DNA of 32,555 nt. Origin: Planctomycetales bacterium. Its GTDB lineage: Bacteria > Planctomycetota > Planctomycetia > Isosphaerales > Isosphaeraceae. Made by a program: the position numbers and the translations under genes. Numbering within the stretch: position 1 is the first letter of the stretch; each line of letters starts with the position of its first letter. A model generated the notes under the pieces. The model was not told the DNA's origin. It ran no database searches and worked only from the letters and a program-made list of their open reading frames with translations. The stretch spans positions 1-32,555 of the forward strand of contig DAIDHX010000098.1 of NCBI GenBank assembly GCA_027451885.1, written 5' to 3'. Positions 17,384 through 25,693 of this stretch are shown here, piece by piece.

Positions 17384-18949
17384 TCACGCCTCGGTATCGC
17401 TCGCCGAGTCTTGAAGTTTCGCGGGTTGGGCCGGACCGGCATGATTCTGCACCAGGTGCGGCTCAGCGGCGTGCGCGCCCTCGGCCGCCTGCTCCAGGCT
17501 GATCGCGCGCTGCCGCCTGGCGGCGATCCGACCCAGATGGTCGCGCGCGTCGCTCACGTGCGTGAGAAAGTTGGTCATCATGGTCTCGCCGTCCATTTCA
17601 CCGCGCGCGAAACGGGCGAGCGCCTCGACCTTCAAATGCCCGAGGTCGCGCTCCAGATGCTCGATCTCCTTGAGACTCACGGAGCCTGAGTCCGACATCT
17701 CAATCGCCATGCGTTCAAGCCGGCTCACCTTGGCGATGTAGGACTCAAAGCTGCGCTCGCTGGCAAAACGGAAGCGCTGTTTGACCCACTGCCGGACGAA
17801 GACGAGCCCGCCCAGCAAGGGTGCGCCCACGGTCGCCCACTGCGCGAGTGTGTTCAGGATGTCGCCCGTGAGCAGCGGCCGAGACCGAGCGAGGTAGGCG
17901 AGCGAGCCCGAGTGCCAGGGGAGCTCGGGGGGCTCCTCGAGCCTGTGCATGTCGAGCGGGGGCCGGATCAAGCGTGCATACCGCGTGTGGAACAGCACCT
18001 CGAGCAAGCGATCGACCACGTCGGATTTGACGTTCTCGTTGGCGATCAGAAGCGCGGTCATACCCAGGGTATGCAGCGGTTGCGGCGGCACGGCCGGGTC
18101 CGCGGCGTAGGTGAACGCGGGCACGACCGCGTCGGGAATATGCTCCTTGCGCACGCGGAGGGGAGCATCCACGTCTGCGCTGTCCTCGATCGGATGATCC
18201 ACGCCTTCCGAGACAGCGCGGAGGGCAAAGGCATCGTGAAACGGCAGTGGGATGAGCCGGTAACGATCCTGAGCCACGAGCTGGGAGACCACCGGCGAGG
18301 GGATCGTCGCCGTGAGAAAAAAGACATCCGGCAAAGCGTCGGGGGTGCTGTCGGCGACTTTCTTGGGGTCGGCTTCGCTGGCGATGGTGTAATCGCCGCG
18401 ATCGAGATGAAGCCCGGCGAACTCGAGCACATCGCGTGCCAGCCAGTAAGCGCCTGTGTCGGGCCCGCCGCCCAGGTAGATGCGCATGCCCCGAAGCGAA
18501 CCCAGGTGATCCTGGATTTTGGCCGCGTGCTCCTTCTTGACCAGCAGATGCAAGGGCAGGACGTGGAGCGAAACAACCTGCCGCAGGTGCTTGTAGTTGG
18601 TGAAATCGATGCCGCCGGGAACGATGCCGAGATCGGCCTGACCATTTTCGACGGCTTCGATCGCCTCGGCCGATCCCTTGGTGTCGATTGAGCGGATCCA
18701 GAGCTGATGCTTGGTGGCGAGGAGGGCGAGGTTTTCGAACGCGTCCTTGCGCGGCCAGTCGGACTTGCCCGCGGCCACGGTGATCACGGCGAGGCTGCCG
18801 CGCTTGCCCCAGTGCATCTGCATGGCGGCGGCCGTGCCGAAGGCCATGATCGCCAGGCCGGCGAGGATCCAGCCCCGCGCCGACCGGCCCTTGAGCCACC
18901 GAATGATCGCGGGGCGCCTGGCTGGCGGTTCCGGCGGTTGCGTGCTCAT
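17384..18949 (-). CDS. TAXI-type solute receptor with two TM helices and cytoplasmic helical tail
   Basis: The 521-residue protein starts with a cytoplasmic basic segment and a signal-anchor helix (about 26-43). A TAXI (TRAP-associated extracytoplasmic immunogenic) binding domain spans 52-360. It is recognisable by TVAAGKSDWP, GSAEAIEAVENGQADLGIVPGG, SLRGMRIYLGGGPDTGAYWLARDVLEFAGL, DVFFLTATIPSPVVSQL and a late LIANENVKSDVVDRLLEVLF. A second helix (366-387) returns to the cytoplasm, followed by a charged, probably coiled-coil tail (398-485: SRLERMAIEM, LKEIEHLERDLGHLKVEALARF). Ordinary TAXI proteins are free periplasmic receptors for TRAP permeases, but no DctQ/DctM-like gene is near, and this one is anchored at both ends. 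It therefore looks like a ligand sensor, or a receptor with an unlinked partner. ATG 18949 has GAGGG upstream. Confidence 0.85.
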   Translation of the reverse strand: MSTQPPEPPARRPAIIRWLKGRSARGWILAGLAIMAFGTAAAMQMHWGKRGSLAVITVAAGKSDWPRKDAFENLALLATKHQLWIRSIDTKGSAEAIEAVENGQADLGIVPGGIDFTNYKHLRQVVSLHVLPLHLLVKKEHAAKIQDHLGSLRGMRIYLGGGPDTGAYWLARDVLEFAGLHLDRGDYTIASEADPKKVADSTPDALPDVFFLTATIPSPVVSQLVAQDRYRLIPLPFHDAFALRAVSEGVDHPIEDSADVDAPLRVRKEHIPDAVVPAFTYAADPAVPPQPLHTLGMTALLIANENVKSDVVDRLLEVLFHTRYARLIRPPLDMHRLEEPPELPWHSGSLAYLARSRPLLTGDILNTLAQWATVGAPLLGGLVFVRQWVKQRFRFASERSFESYIAKVSRLERMAIEMSDSGSVSLKEIEHLERDLGHLKVEALARFARGEMDGETMMTNFLTHVSDARDHLGRIAARRQRAISLEQAAEGAHAAEPHLVQNHAGPAQPAKLQDSASDTEA

Positions 18950-19077
18950 TGTCTTGCCCTCGTGACCCAGGAACTTCGCGGCTTCCCCTTGCTTGCAAAT
19001 TCAGGATAGCGATCCCCTCACGGCACGCCAGCCCGAATGCGCCCCGCGCCTGGGAATGCGCGTTTGAGGCGGGTCGC

Positions 19078-19992
19078 TCAGGGCGCGGCGGGGGGCGAGA
19101 GCGTGCTAAACCCCTCGCGGCCGATGAGCACGCGGCCGCGGCCCAGCACGCTCGCCATGATGTCGCGCACTTGCCAGAGCACATCGAGCTGGGTCCAGGA
19201 CTCGAAGCCAGCCGCGATCAGGCGCTCGACCAGACTCGTGCGCCTGGTCCGCGCGCCCGCGGGAGAGCCGTCGCCGATCAGGTAATGATCGAGAATCACG
19301 CGATCGCATGCGGCCTCGAGTCGAGCGGCGAAGGCAAGGGGATCGAGCAGCGGCAAGAGCGGGCTCAACGTCGCCTGAGTCAAGACCCCCCGGGCTCGAA
19401 AACGCTCGAGCACAGCGATGCGTTTGGCGGGCGAGCAGGCGTGCGGCGGAAAGCCCTCGATCCGCTCGCGATCGGTTTCGATGGTGATCGACACCCAGAG
19501 CCGTGTCCTCGCCGCCAGCCTCTCGATGAGCTCGGCGTCGCGCTCGATCAAGGTGTGATGGGTCTGGATCACAAGCGCGTCCGGCGGCCGGTCGAGCATC
19601 TCCTCGAGCAGGCCCCGCGTGAGACCAAGCCGGGCCTCTTGCGGGACGTACGGATCGGTTGCGCTGCTCATGAAGATTGCGAGACGCGCGCCTTCGCCGC
19701 GCTTGCGCAGGCGGTCGTGGTCGGCCCGGTACGCCTCGCGCACCCGCAGCTTCGCGCCATAGAGCCCCCAGCGCCGGCCGCGAACCACCCAGGCGCTGTG
19801 CTGGGCGTAACAGAACACGCCGCAGAGCGACCCCGCAAACGCACAACCCGAATACGCGTTGAGCGTGTGCGTGAACCCGGGCGCGAGGTAGCCTCCGGTC
19901 GGCGTCAGGATCGAGCGGTTCTCGATCCATGCGAACCCGCCGCGCGGACCCGCCGCCTCAGGCGCCATGTCACCGGCCCCGGTCGGCGGCAT
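19078..19992 (-). CDS. Radical SAM protein, SplB-like (COG1533), with unusual Cys spacing
   Basis: A 304-residue protein related to the spore-photoproduct-lyase-like radical SAM group. The segment THTLNAYSGCAFAGSLCGVFCYAQH (41-65) holds the expected N-Y-x-GC start and CYA end of the cluster loop, but the cysteines are Cys50, Cys57 and Cys61 (C-x6-C-x3-C) instead of the canonical C-x3-C-x2-C. The next strands fit the family: AIFMSSATDPYVPQEARLGLTRGLLEEML, DALVIQTHHTLIERD, VSITIETDRERIEGF with CSPAKRIAVLERFRARGVLTQATLSPLLPL. It starts inside the 3' end of the dehydrogenase gene (AGAGG before ATG 19992, overlap 23 bases). The next ATG, at 19968, lies one base after that gene's stop, so coupling is expected with either start. 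The substrate is unknown. Confidence 0.87.
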   Translation of the reverse strand: MPPTGAGDMAPEAAGPRGGFAWIENRSILTPTGGYLAPGFTHTLNAYSGCAFAGSLCGVFCYAQHSAWVVRGRRWGLYGAKLRVREAYRADHDRLRKRGEGARLAIFMSSATDPYVPQEARLGLTRGLLEEMLDRPPDALVIQTHHTLIERDAELIERLAARTRLWVSITIETDRERIEGFPPHACSPAKRIAVLERFRARGVLTQATLSPLLPLLDPLAFAARLEAACDRVILDHYLIGDGSPAGARTRRTSLVERLIAAGFESWTQLDVLWQVRDIMASVLGRGRVLIGREGFSTLSPPAAP

Positions 19993-22900
19993 GGGACTCG
20001 GCCTCTTGCTCCAGACGATGGATCGTGTTGTTGATCACACCCTGCACCGGTTCGCCCGAAACGGCCCTGAGATCAAACGCGATTTCCATGCACCAGGTGG
20101 GCTTGAGGTCCGCGATCGCAAGCCGCACGCCGCGGCCGTCCGCGGTCAGCCGCGCCTGCGTCACCCGGCTTGCTTTCTCGTTGATATGGTCCGAGCCGTA
20201 TTTCGCGGACCGGATGAGCCCCCATGTCTTGACCTTGAACCGGTCGGGAGCAACACTCGCGGGATCGATCGCGGTGGTGAAGCGGATCTCCATCTCGCCC
20301 TGCCGCGCCTCGAGCCCAATGGGGGCGTCGATCGGCTTGCCCGTGGCGCGGACGCGGAAAAAGCCGCCAGGCGAGGTGCGGTCGCCGGCCCAGGCGTAGA
20401 GCCCGCACACATAAAGCTGGCCGTTCGTGGGATGGAACCGCCCGCGCATGACGCCGGTGGGAAACGCGGGGATCGGCAAGGCGCACATGCCCCCCTGCAT
20501 GAGGTCGCCAACCTGCTGCCGCAGCACCACAAACACCTTGCCGTTGCCGTAGGACAGGCAGAGAAGCGAACCCGCCAGGGGCGCCCAGGCCGAGTTTTTG
20601 CTCGTGACCCAGAGCGGCTCCGCCGGCGAGCGATCGAATGCGTTCGTGATCCAGCAGATGGGGGGCGTCATCGCGCTATCGGCTGAGCTTTTCACATCAT
20701 GATAACCCCACATGTTGCCATGGAACGTCCCCTTGCGGACCCATTCGACGGCGTTTTTGGGGAGCCAGAAGCCTTCCTGATCGGTGACGAAGAAGGTGCC
20801 GTCGGGATTCAGGCAGACGCCGTTCGGCGCGCGGAAGCCGGTGGCCAGGATCTCGGTTGATGCGCCGTCGGGCGTGACCTTGAGCAGCGTGCCGTGCTGG
20901 GGCACGACGGCCTCGAGCCCGTGCCGCGCGGCCCTGGCGTAATAGAAATTGCCCGCGGCGTCGGTCTGGAGGTCGAGCGCGAATTCGTGGAAGTGGTCGG
21001 TGACCTGGTGGTCGCTGTTGAAGGTCTCGTAGAAATCGGTCTCGCCGTCGCCGTTGGAGTCGTGCAGGCGGACGATTTGATCACGGCAGCAAACGTGGAT
21101 GACGCCGCCCACGATGCGGATTCCGAGCGGCTGGAACATGCCGGAGGCGATCCTGCGCCAGGAGAGGCCGTTTTCGGGCTGGTCGATTCCGCGTGCGATC
21201 CAGACATCGCCGTCCCAGGTGCAAAGGGCGGCGCTCCGGCCATCGGGGAAGAAATCGAGCCCGGAGACGCGCATCTGGGCAAGCCACGGGTTGGTGATGG
21301 GAAGTGGGAGCACATCGATCGCGAACGCCCCATCCGCGCTGCCAAGAGCGGCCTGCGTGGAGATGGTCTCCGGCCAGAGCGCTTTGCCGCCGTGCGTGAG
21401 CGGCTCGAGCGGCTCGGGCGCGGGCTGGGCCTGCGCGATCGCGGCGAGGTCGGTTCGCCCCTTGCGCGCCAGCACGATCTTCACCCCGCGCACGCGGTCC
21501 GCCCCCGGCAAAACGAGCAGCTTGACGCCGTCCTGATCCTCGAAGTGGTCGACCGCGCTTTCGGGCGCGAGCACAACGTCCGATTCAGGACCCGCAACCT
21601 TGAGCGCAAGCTGATCCCGGCTGGGACCGATCTCGAGCGTGCGCGTGATCACAGGCGGAGCGCCCGCCGCCAGCCCAGACACAAGACCGTACGTCTCGAG
21701 AACCCGCGTCGACCCCACGGTATAAGCCAGGATCACTCGCGCGCCATGGCGGTACTGGCCCAGGAACCGGCCCCAGGAACGCTCGAGCGGGCCATAGCGC
21801 CTGCCGTCCCGGCCGCGGAGTCGCGTGTCGCCAAAATCTCGGCTTCCGGGCCGTGCCCAGCCGACGCCGCTTTCGAGCTGCTCTTGCACGGTCCCGACGA
21901 TGCGGGGATGAACCTGGTGCTTGCCGTTGAAATTGATGCCGTTCCAGTCGATGAAGCCCTGGCCCGTCCAGCCGGCGGCCATGCGGAGCGTGTCCTCATC
22001 GAAGATCGCCCATGCCTGGCCGCGTGACACGCCCCCTTGCCCCGCGTCGAGCCGGATCGCGATCCCCTTGTAGGCGAAGTTGCGCGCATTCCGGCCGATC
22101 TCATAGGTGGCCGTGAGGGTGGGGCCGTAGTCCATGGCCGACCAGGGCTCGATCTTGCTCGGCGCGGGGCCGCGCGTGGTCCCGCGCGGGAGCGACGCCA
22201 GATACGTTTCATCAATCGCGCGATACCACTTCGGACCACGCTCCTTGAGAAACGTCTCGCGGATGTAGTGGATGACATCGTACTTTTGCGAGGGGACCAT
22301 CCAGGTCTGGGGCGGCATCTGACCCAGGCCCTCGGTGATCGTGCGATACATGCGATAGGGATCACCGCCGGTCTTGAGCTCCGCGGCGGCGAACCTGGGC
22401 GCGGTGGGGAGCGAGCCCGCGCGGGTGCGGTCGCCGTGGCAATTCACGCACACCCGCTCGTAAGTCGCCGCGCCACGCTCCAGGCTCTTCTCGTCGAGCG
22501 AGCGCAAAAGCCCCGCATGGTCGAGCGCACGCTCATATTCCGGCAGGGGCACGGCCAGAAGCGCTGGGTCCGGCTTCAGCTCTCGCGCACGGGCTGGACC
22601 ATTCTCGGCGATCTCATACACATAACGCACCAGGTCGAGGAACTCGTCACGCGAAGTCAGGCTCGCCACCAGGGCCTCGGGCATGATCGATGGTCCGTCC
22701 GAGCGCCTGCCCTCGATCTCATTTTTCGGGATCGATACCGGCTGCCCATCGCCCCGCAACAGGTCGCGGATCACAACCGCGTCCGCCCTGTCTTCCGCGA
22801 GCAGCCCCGCGAACGCCTTGCCCTCGCGGGTGATCACCGTCACGGTTTCGTAGCCCCTGGCGATCGTTTTCGAGGGCTCGAGGATCGATGTGACGATCTC

Positions 22901-23155
22901 AGCGTCGCTGCGCGTCTTGCCCAGCCGGGTGAGGTCGGGGCCGAGGGGTGCGCTCCGGGGCTCGAGATGGTCGTGGCATTTCGCGCACAGGAGCGCTGGC
23001 CTGTAAAAGAGGATCGCGCCGCGTTTCGCGTCGCCGAATTTGCGGGCGTCGGCGGCGATCGCCTGGGGATCTTCCTCGCGCAGCCGCGGCTCGAGCCCCG
23101 CCGCGCCCGCGCCCGCCTGCGCTGCCATCACAAGCCAGAGCCAGATCGTATGCAT
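19970..23155 (-). CDS. PVC-type two-heme membrane-bound dehydrogenase with beta-propeller
   Basis: A 1061-residue exported protein with a short signal peptide (HTIWLWLVMAAQAGAGAAG). The first cytochrome c domain has CAKCH (57-61). The PVC heme-binding module follows, with SILEPSKTIARGYETVTVITREGK and IPKNEIE...SIMPEALVASLT, the arrangement found in planctomycete 'putative heme-binding' proteins. The second cytochrome c domain has CVNCH (236-240) and a QMPPQTWM axial-Met candidate. The centre (about 320-570) carries a DUF6797-like part (GGVSRGQAWAIFDEDTLRMAAGWTG, WNGINFNGKHQVHP). The C-terminal part (about 620-1000) is a six-bladed glucose-sorbosone-dehydrogenase-like propeller (DGRSAALCTWDGDVWIARG, FRAPNGVCLNPDGTFFVTDQEGFW, VMRGRFHPTNGQLYVCGL). 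Such enzymes are thought to oxidise sugars or polysaccharide fragments and pass electrons to hemes, but the substrate is unproven. The radical SAM gene overlaps its 3' end. Confidence 0.93.
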   Translation of the reverse strand: MHTIWLWLVMAAQAGAGAAGLEPRLREEDPQAIAADARKFGDAKRGAILFYRPALLCAKCHDHLEPRSAPLGPDLTRLGKTRSDAEIVTSILEPSKTIARGYETVTVITREGKAFAGLLAEDRADAVVIRDLLRGDGQPVSIPKNEIEGRRSDGPSIMPEALVASLTSRDEFLDLVRYVYEIAENGPARARELKPDPALLAVPLPEYERALDHAGLLRSLDEKSLERGAATYERVCVNCHGDRTRAGSLPTAPRFAAAELKTGGDPYRMYRTITEGLGQMPPQTWMVPSQKYDVIHYIRETFLKERGPKWYRAIDETYLASLPRGTTRGPAPSKIEPWSAMDYGPTLTATYEIGRNARNFAYKGIAIRLDAGQGGVSRGQAWAIFDEDTLRMAAGWTGQGFIDWNGINFNGKHQVHPRIVGTVQEQLESGVGWARPGSRDFGDTRLRGRDGRRYGPLERSWGRFLGQYRHGARVILAYTVGSTRVLETYGLVSGLAAGAPPVITRTLEIGPSRDQLALKVAGPESDVVLAPESAVDHFEDQDGVKLLVLPGADRVRGVKIVLARKGRTDLAAIAQAQPAPEPLEPLTHGGKALWPETISTQAALGSADGAFAIDVLPLPITNPWLAQMRVSGLDFFPDGRSAALCTWDGDVWIARGIDQPENGLSWRRIASGMFQPLGIRIVGGVIHVCCRDQIVRLHDSNGDGETDFYETFNSDHQVTDHFHEFALDLQTDAAGNFYYARAARHGLEAVVPQHGTLLKVTPDGASTEILATGFRAPNGVCLNPDGTFFVTDQEGFWLPKNAVEWVRKGTFHGNMWGYHDVKSSADSAMTPPICWITNAFDRSPAEPLWVTSKNSAWAPLAGSLLCLSYGNGKVFVVLRQQVGDLMQGGMCALPIPAFPTGVMRGRFHPTNGQLYVCGLYAWAGDRTSPGGFFRVRATGKPIDAPIGLEARQGEMEIRFTTAIDPASVAPDRFKVKTWGLIRSAKYGSDHINEKASRVTQARLTADGRGVRLAIADLKPTWCMEIAFDLRAVSGEPVQGVINNTIHRLEQEAESHAADRGR

Positions 23156-23250
23156 GGATTTCGTTCGTTCCTCGCGGTGCCTGGGGCGAGTCAGGATCCA
23201 GAACTTATCCTAAGCCATTGGCGATCGAGAATGCAGGGACCGGAGCGAGA

Positions 23251-24198
23251 TCATCTCATGCGTAGCCGTTTGATCGCCAGCCTGACCGCGCCCTGGACGG
23301 GTTCGGGGACGAGCCTGAGGCTGGGATTGTAGCCCTGGCGGGCAAGCTCGGCGATGAGCGCGTTTTGGACTGGTTCGGCGGCGAGCAAGAAGCCTCCCGC
23401 GGCGGCGACGTCCAGCGGCCCTGACTCGAATCCGGCTGCGCGTGCGGCGGCGGCGGTGATTTCAGCCAGGGCAATTCCTGCGGGGACGAGCAATCGCGCG
23501 GCATCGCCAGGCGCCTGCGCGCAGGCCGCGAGCACGGCGGGAACAAGCGCGGCGATCCCCGCGCGGGTCATGGAAGGGTCATAAAGCGCGGTCACGATTC
23601 CGGCCGGATCATCGACGCCGAGCGCATGGGTGAGCGCGTGGGCGAGCGGATCGTGGGGCGTGGGCGTGGGCTCTCGGCCGTCGTGCCTGCGTGTCACAAG
23701 CGCGAGCGCATCGAGCACGAGCCTGTAACCGCTCCCCTCGTCGCCGATTAAATGTCCCCAGCCTCCTGCGCGGGTGGTTCGGCCATCGGGCGCGCGGGCG
23801 ACGGCGATCGATCCCGTCCCCGCGATCACGCCCGCGCCAAAGCCCTGCTCGGTTCCGGCCGCGACCACAAGCACGCCATCGTTGACGGCCACAAGCTCGC
23901 TCGCCCAGTTCAGCTCGGCATTCCAGCGCGCGAGCATGCCGCGCTCTTGCGGGCGATCAAAACCAGCGAGTCCCAAACAGGCCACGGCGACGGCCGCGCG
24001 TGCCACGCTGGCGTCATGGAAGGCGGCGGCGATCGCGGTCTCGATGGCTGCGCACGCCGCGGCCGCGCCCACGGCCTTGGCGTTCGACGGGCCGGCTGAG
24101 CCGCGCCCGATCACATCGCCGTCCGCCTGCGCCAGCCAGGCGTCGGTGCCGCTGCCGCCGCCGTCGACTCCGATCACAAGCGGGCGCTCCGCGCTCAT
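23251..24198 (-). CDS. N-acetylglucosamine/N-acetylmuramic acid kinase-like (BadF/BadG/BcrA/BcrD family)
   Basis: A 315-residue ASKHA-fold sugar kinase. Phosphate-1 motif VIGVDGGGSGTDAWLA (8-23), the NAKAVG segment, the catalytic-loop region ACLGLAGFDRP, AVNDGVLVVAAG, phosphate-2 GAGVIAGTGSIAVAR and GGWGHLIGDEGSGYRL are all typical of GlcNAc kinases and of the MurK group, which phosphorylates both GlcNAc and MurNAc. The ATG overlaps the murQ stop by four bases (ATGA, 24195-24198), so the two are translationally coupled. With MurQ, which acts on MurNAc-6-phosphate, this kinase plausibly supplies the substrate from imported amino sugars of peptidoglycan. Specificity between GlcNAc and MurNAc cannot be read from sequence. 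Confidence 0.9.
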   Translation of the reverse strand: MSAERPLVIGVDGGGSGTDAWLAQADGDVIGRGSAGPSNAKAVGAAAACAAIETAIAAAFHDASVARAAVAVACLGLAGFDRPQERGMLARWNAELNWASELVAVNDGVLVVAAGTEQGFGAGVIAGTGSIAVARAPDGRTTRAGGWGHLIGDEGSGYRLVLDALALVTRRHDGREPTPTPHDPLAHALTHALGVDDPAGIVTALYDPSMTRAGIAALVPAVLAACAQAPGDAARLLVPAGIALAEITAAAARAAGFESGPLDVAAAGGFLLAAEPVQNALIAELARQGYNPSLRLVPEPVQGAVRLAIKRLRMR

Positions 24199-25133
24199 GA
24201 TTCCAGCGCCTGCTCAAGCGCAGCGCGCACCTGCCCGCCGGCGCGCACCAGCAGCGCACCCGCCTGCTCCGCACTGACGCCGGCAAGCGCGACCACAAGC
24301 GCCCGCTTGAGCTCGCCGGCGCACTCCGCCAGGATGCGAGCCGCGGTCGCCTCGTCGACTCCCGCGATCTCGCGCACGATCCGCCGGCTGCGAATCCGCA
24401 GCTTCTCATTCAACGGCCGCAGGTCAATCATGCGGTTGCCCAGCGTCTTGCCGATGCGCACCATCGCGCCCGTCGAGATCATGTTGAGCACCATCTTGGT
24501 GGCCGTGCCCGCCTTGAGACGCGTCGAACCGGCGAGGATTTCAGGCCCCACGAGCGCCGCGATCTCGAGATCCACCTCCGCGCCCAGCAAGCTCGGGCGC
24601 TGGCACGTGAGCCCGGCGGTCCGCGCGCCTTGCGACTTCGCCTCCCGCGCTGCGCCCAGAACATAGGGCGTGCGGCCCGAACTCGCGATCCCAAGCACGA
24701 AGTCGCGCGCGTTCACGCCCAGGTCGCGCAGCGCCTGCGCGCCGGCCCCGGGATCGTCCTCGGCCCCTTCGACCGCCTGTGTCAAGGCACGCTGGCCGCC
24801 GGCGATCAATCCCACGACCATGGCGGGATCAATGCCGAACGTCGGCGGGCATTCCGAGGCGTCCAGCACGCCCAGCCGGCCCGACGTCCCCGCCCCCGCG
24901 TAAATAATCCTGCCCCCCTGACGCAGCGCATCCGCGGCCCACTCAATGGCCTGGGCGATCTCCGGCAGCACTCGCTCCACCGCGCGCGCAACCCCGGCGT
25001 CCTCAGCATTCATGAGGCTGGCGATCTCGAGGGCCGAAAGCGCGTCCAGCCGCTCCGAACGCGGATTGCGAGCCTCGGTGAGCAGAGAGTCCTCGAGCGT
25101 CATCTCACCCTGCGCTTGATCGACCCGCGACAT
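24195..25133 (-). CDS. murQ: N-acetylmuramic acid 6-phosphate etherase
   Basis: The 312-residue SIS-domain enzyme cleaves the D-lactyl ether of MurNAc-6-phosphate, giving GlcNAc-6-phosphate and D-lactate. Diagnostic stretches are LLTEARNPRSERLD, GRIIYAGAGTSGRLGVLDASECPPTFG (catalytic Glu94 in the ECPP motif), and AVEGAEDD, with Glu125 at the 31-residue spacing seen between E. coli Glu83 and Glu114. Also present are GIASSGRTPYV, EILAGSTRLKAGTATKMVLNMIS and the C-terminal helical UBA-like domain. I placed the start at ATG 25133, 16 bases after the STAS gene stop; ATG 25103 (MTLEDSLLTEARNP) is an equally reasonable start, and neither has a strong ribosome site. It is the middle gene of STAS-murQ-kinase. 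Its presence supports peptidoglycan turnover in this planctomycete. Confidence 0.95.
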   Translation of the reverse strand: MSRVDQAQGEMTLEDSLLTEARNPRSERLDALSALEIASLMNAEDAGVARAVERVLPEIAQAIEWAADALRQGGRIIYAGAGTSGRLGVLDASECPPTFGIDPAMVVGLIAGGQRALTQAVEGAEDDPGAGAQALRDLGVNARDFVLGIASSGRTPYVLGAAREAKSQGARTAGLTCQRPSLLGAEVDLEIAALVGPEILAGSTRLKAGTATKMVLNMISTGAMVRIGKTLGNRMIDLRPLNEKLRIRSRRIVREIAGVDEATAARILAECAGELKRALVVALAGVSAEQAGALLVRAGGQVRAALEQALES

Positions 25134-25149
25134 GCCCGGTACCAGCCGA

Positions 25150-25518
25150 TCAGCTCGTGCCGAGCGCATGGATCGCGGCCGACTCGCTGTCGCACACCTC
25201 CGCGACCTGGGCAAGACCAACAATATCCGCACCCACCTTCACGGCCGGCGCCATGCCGCAGATCACCACGCGCCGACCCTCGTTCTTCGCCTTCAGTGCC
25301 AGCTTGAACAGCACCGCGAACCCGGTACTGCTCAGGAACTCAACCTTGTGAAGGTTGACCACCACCTTCTTCGCCCAGTCCTGGGCGGTGACGAGCTCGA
25401 GCTCGCCGCCGAGCTCCTGCGCCAGCTTGGGCCCCTGCAAATCCCGAGTGCGGATCTCCACCACCGCCACGTCCTTCACCATCTCCACACCAAGATGCTG
25501 AAACCCAGGTTCGGCCAT
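25150..25518 (-). CDS. STAS-domain protein (anti-anti-sigma factor-like)
   Basis: A 122-residue single STAS domain of SpoIIAA/RsbV type and normal length. Strand VAVVEIRTRDLQGP, strand KVVVNLHKVEFLSSTGFAVLF and VVICGMAPAVKVGADIVGLAQVAEVCDSESAAIHAL give the expected order. Ser63 or Ser64 in FLSSTG fills the phospho-acceptor position, so it could be switched by an RsbW-like kinase. The start at ATG 25518 has GGAG seven bases upstream; the upstream extension to 25605 is not domain-like. It is the first gene of the operon with murQ and the sugar kinase, with 16 bases to murQ. No anti-sigma kinase or sigma factor gene is in the window. Confidence 0.9.
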   Translation of the reverse strand: MAEPGFQHLGVEMVKDVAVVEIRTRDLQGPKLAQELGGELELVTAQDWAKKVVVNLHKVEFLSSTGFAVLFKLALKAKNEGRRVVICGMAPAVKVGADIVGLAQVAEVCDSESAAIHALGTS

Positions 25519-25693
25519 GTGCAGCTCCAGGGAAACGACCAGCGCAAGCCAACAAGGCCAGGCGCGATGATCCATCGTACCACGCGTTCCAAGCCTGGGG
25601 GGCAAACGCGCGCGAACGTGAGATGGAATCCGTCGGCCTGGCTCCGCTTTTTGGGTGCGTGAGGGAGCGACCGGAAGCGATCGCGGCGGGGGA

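Noticed and set aside
20894-23332. Two long + frames, 20894-22027 and 22037-23332
   Set aside because: Antisense to the two-heme dehydrogenase; the real frame has CxxCH motifs and propeller blades.
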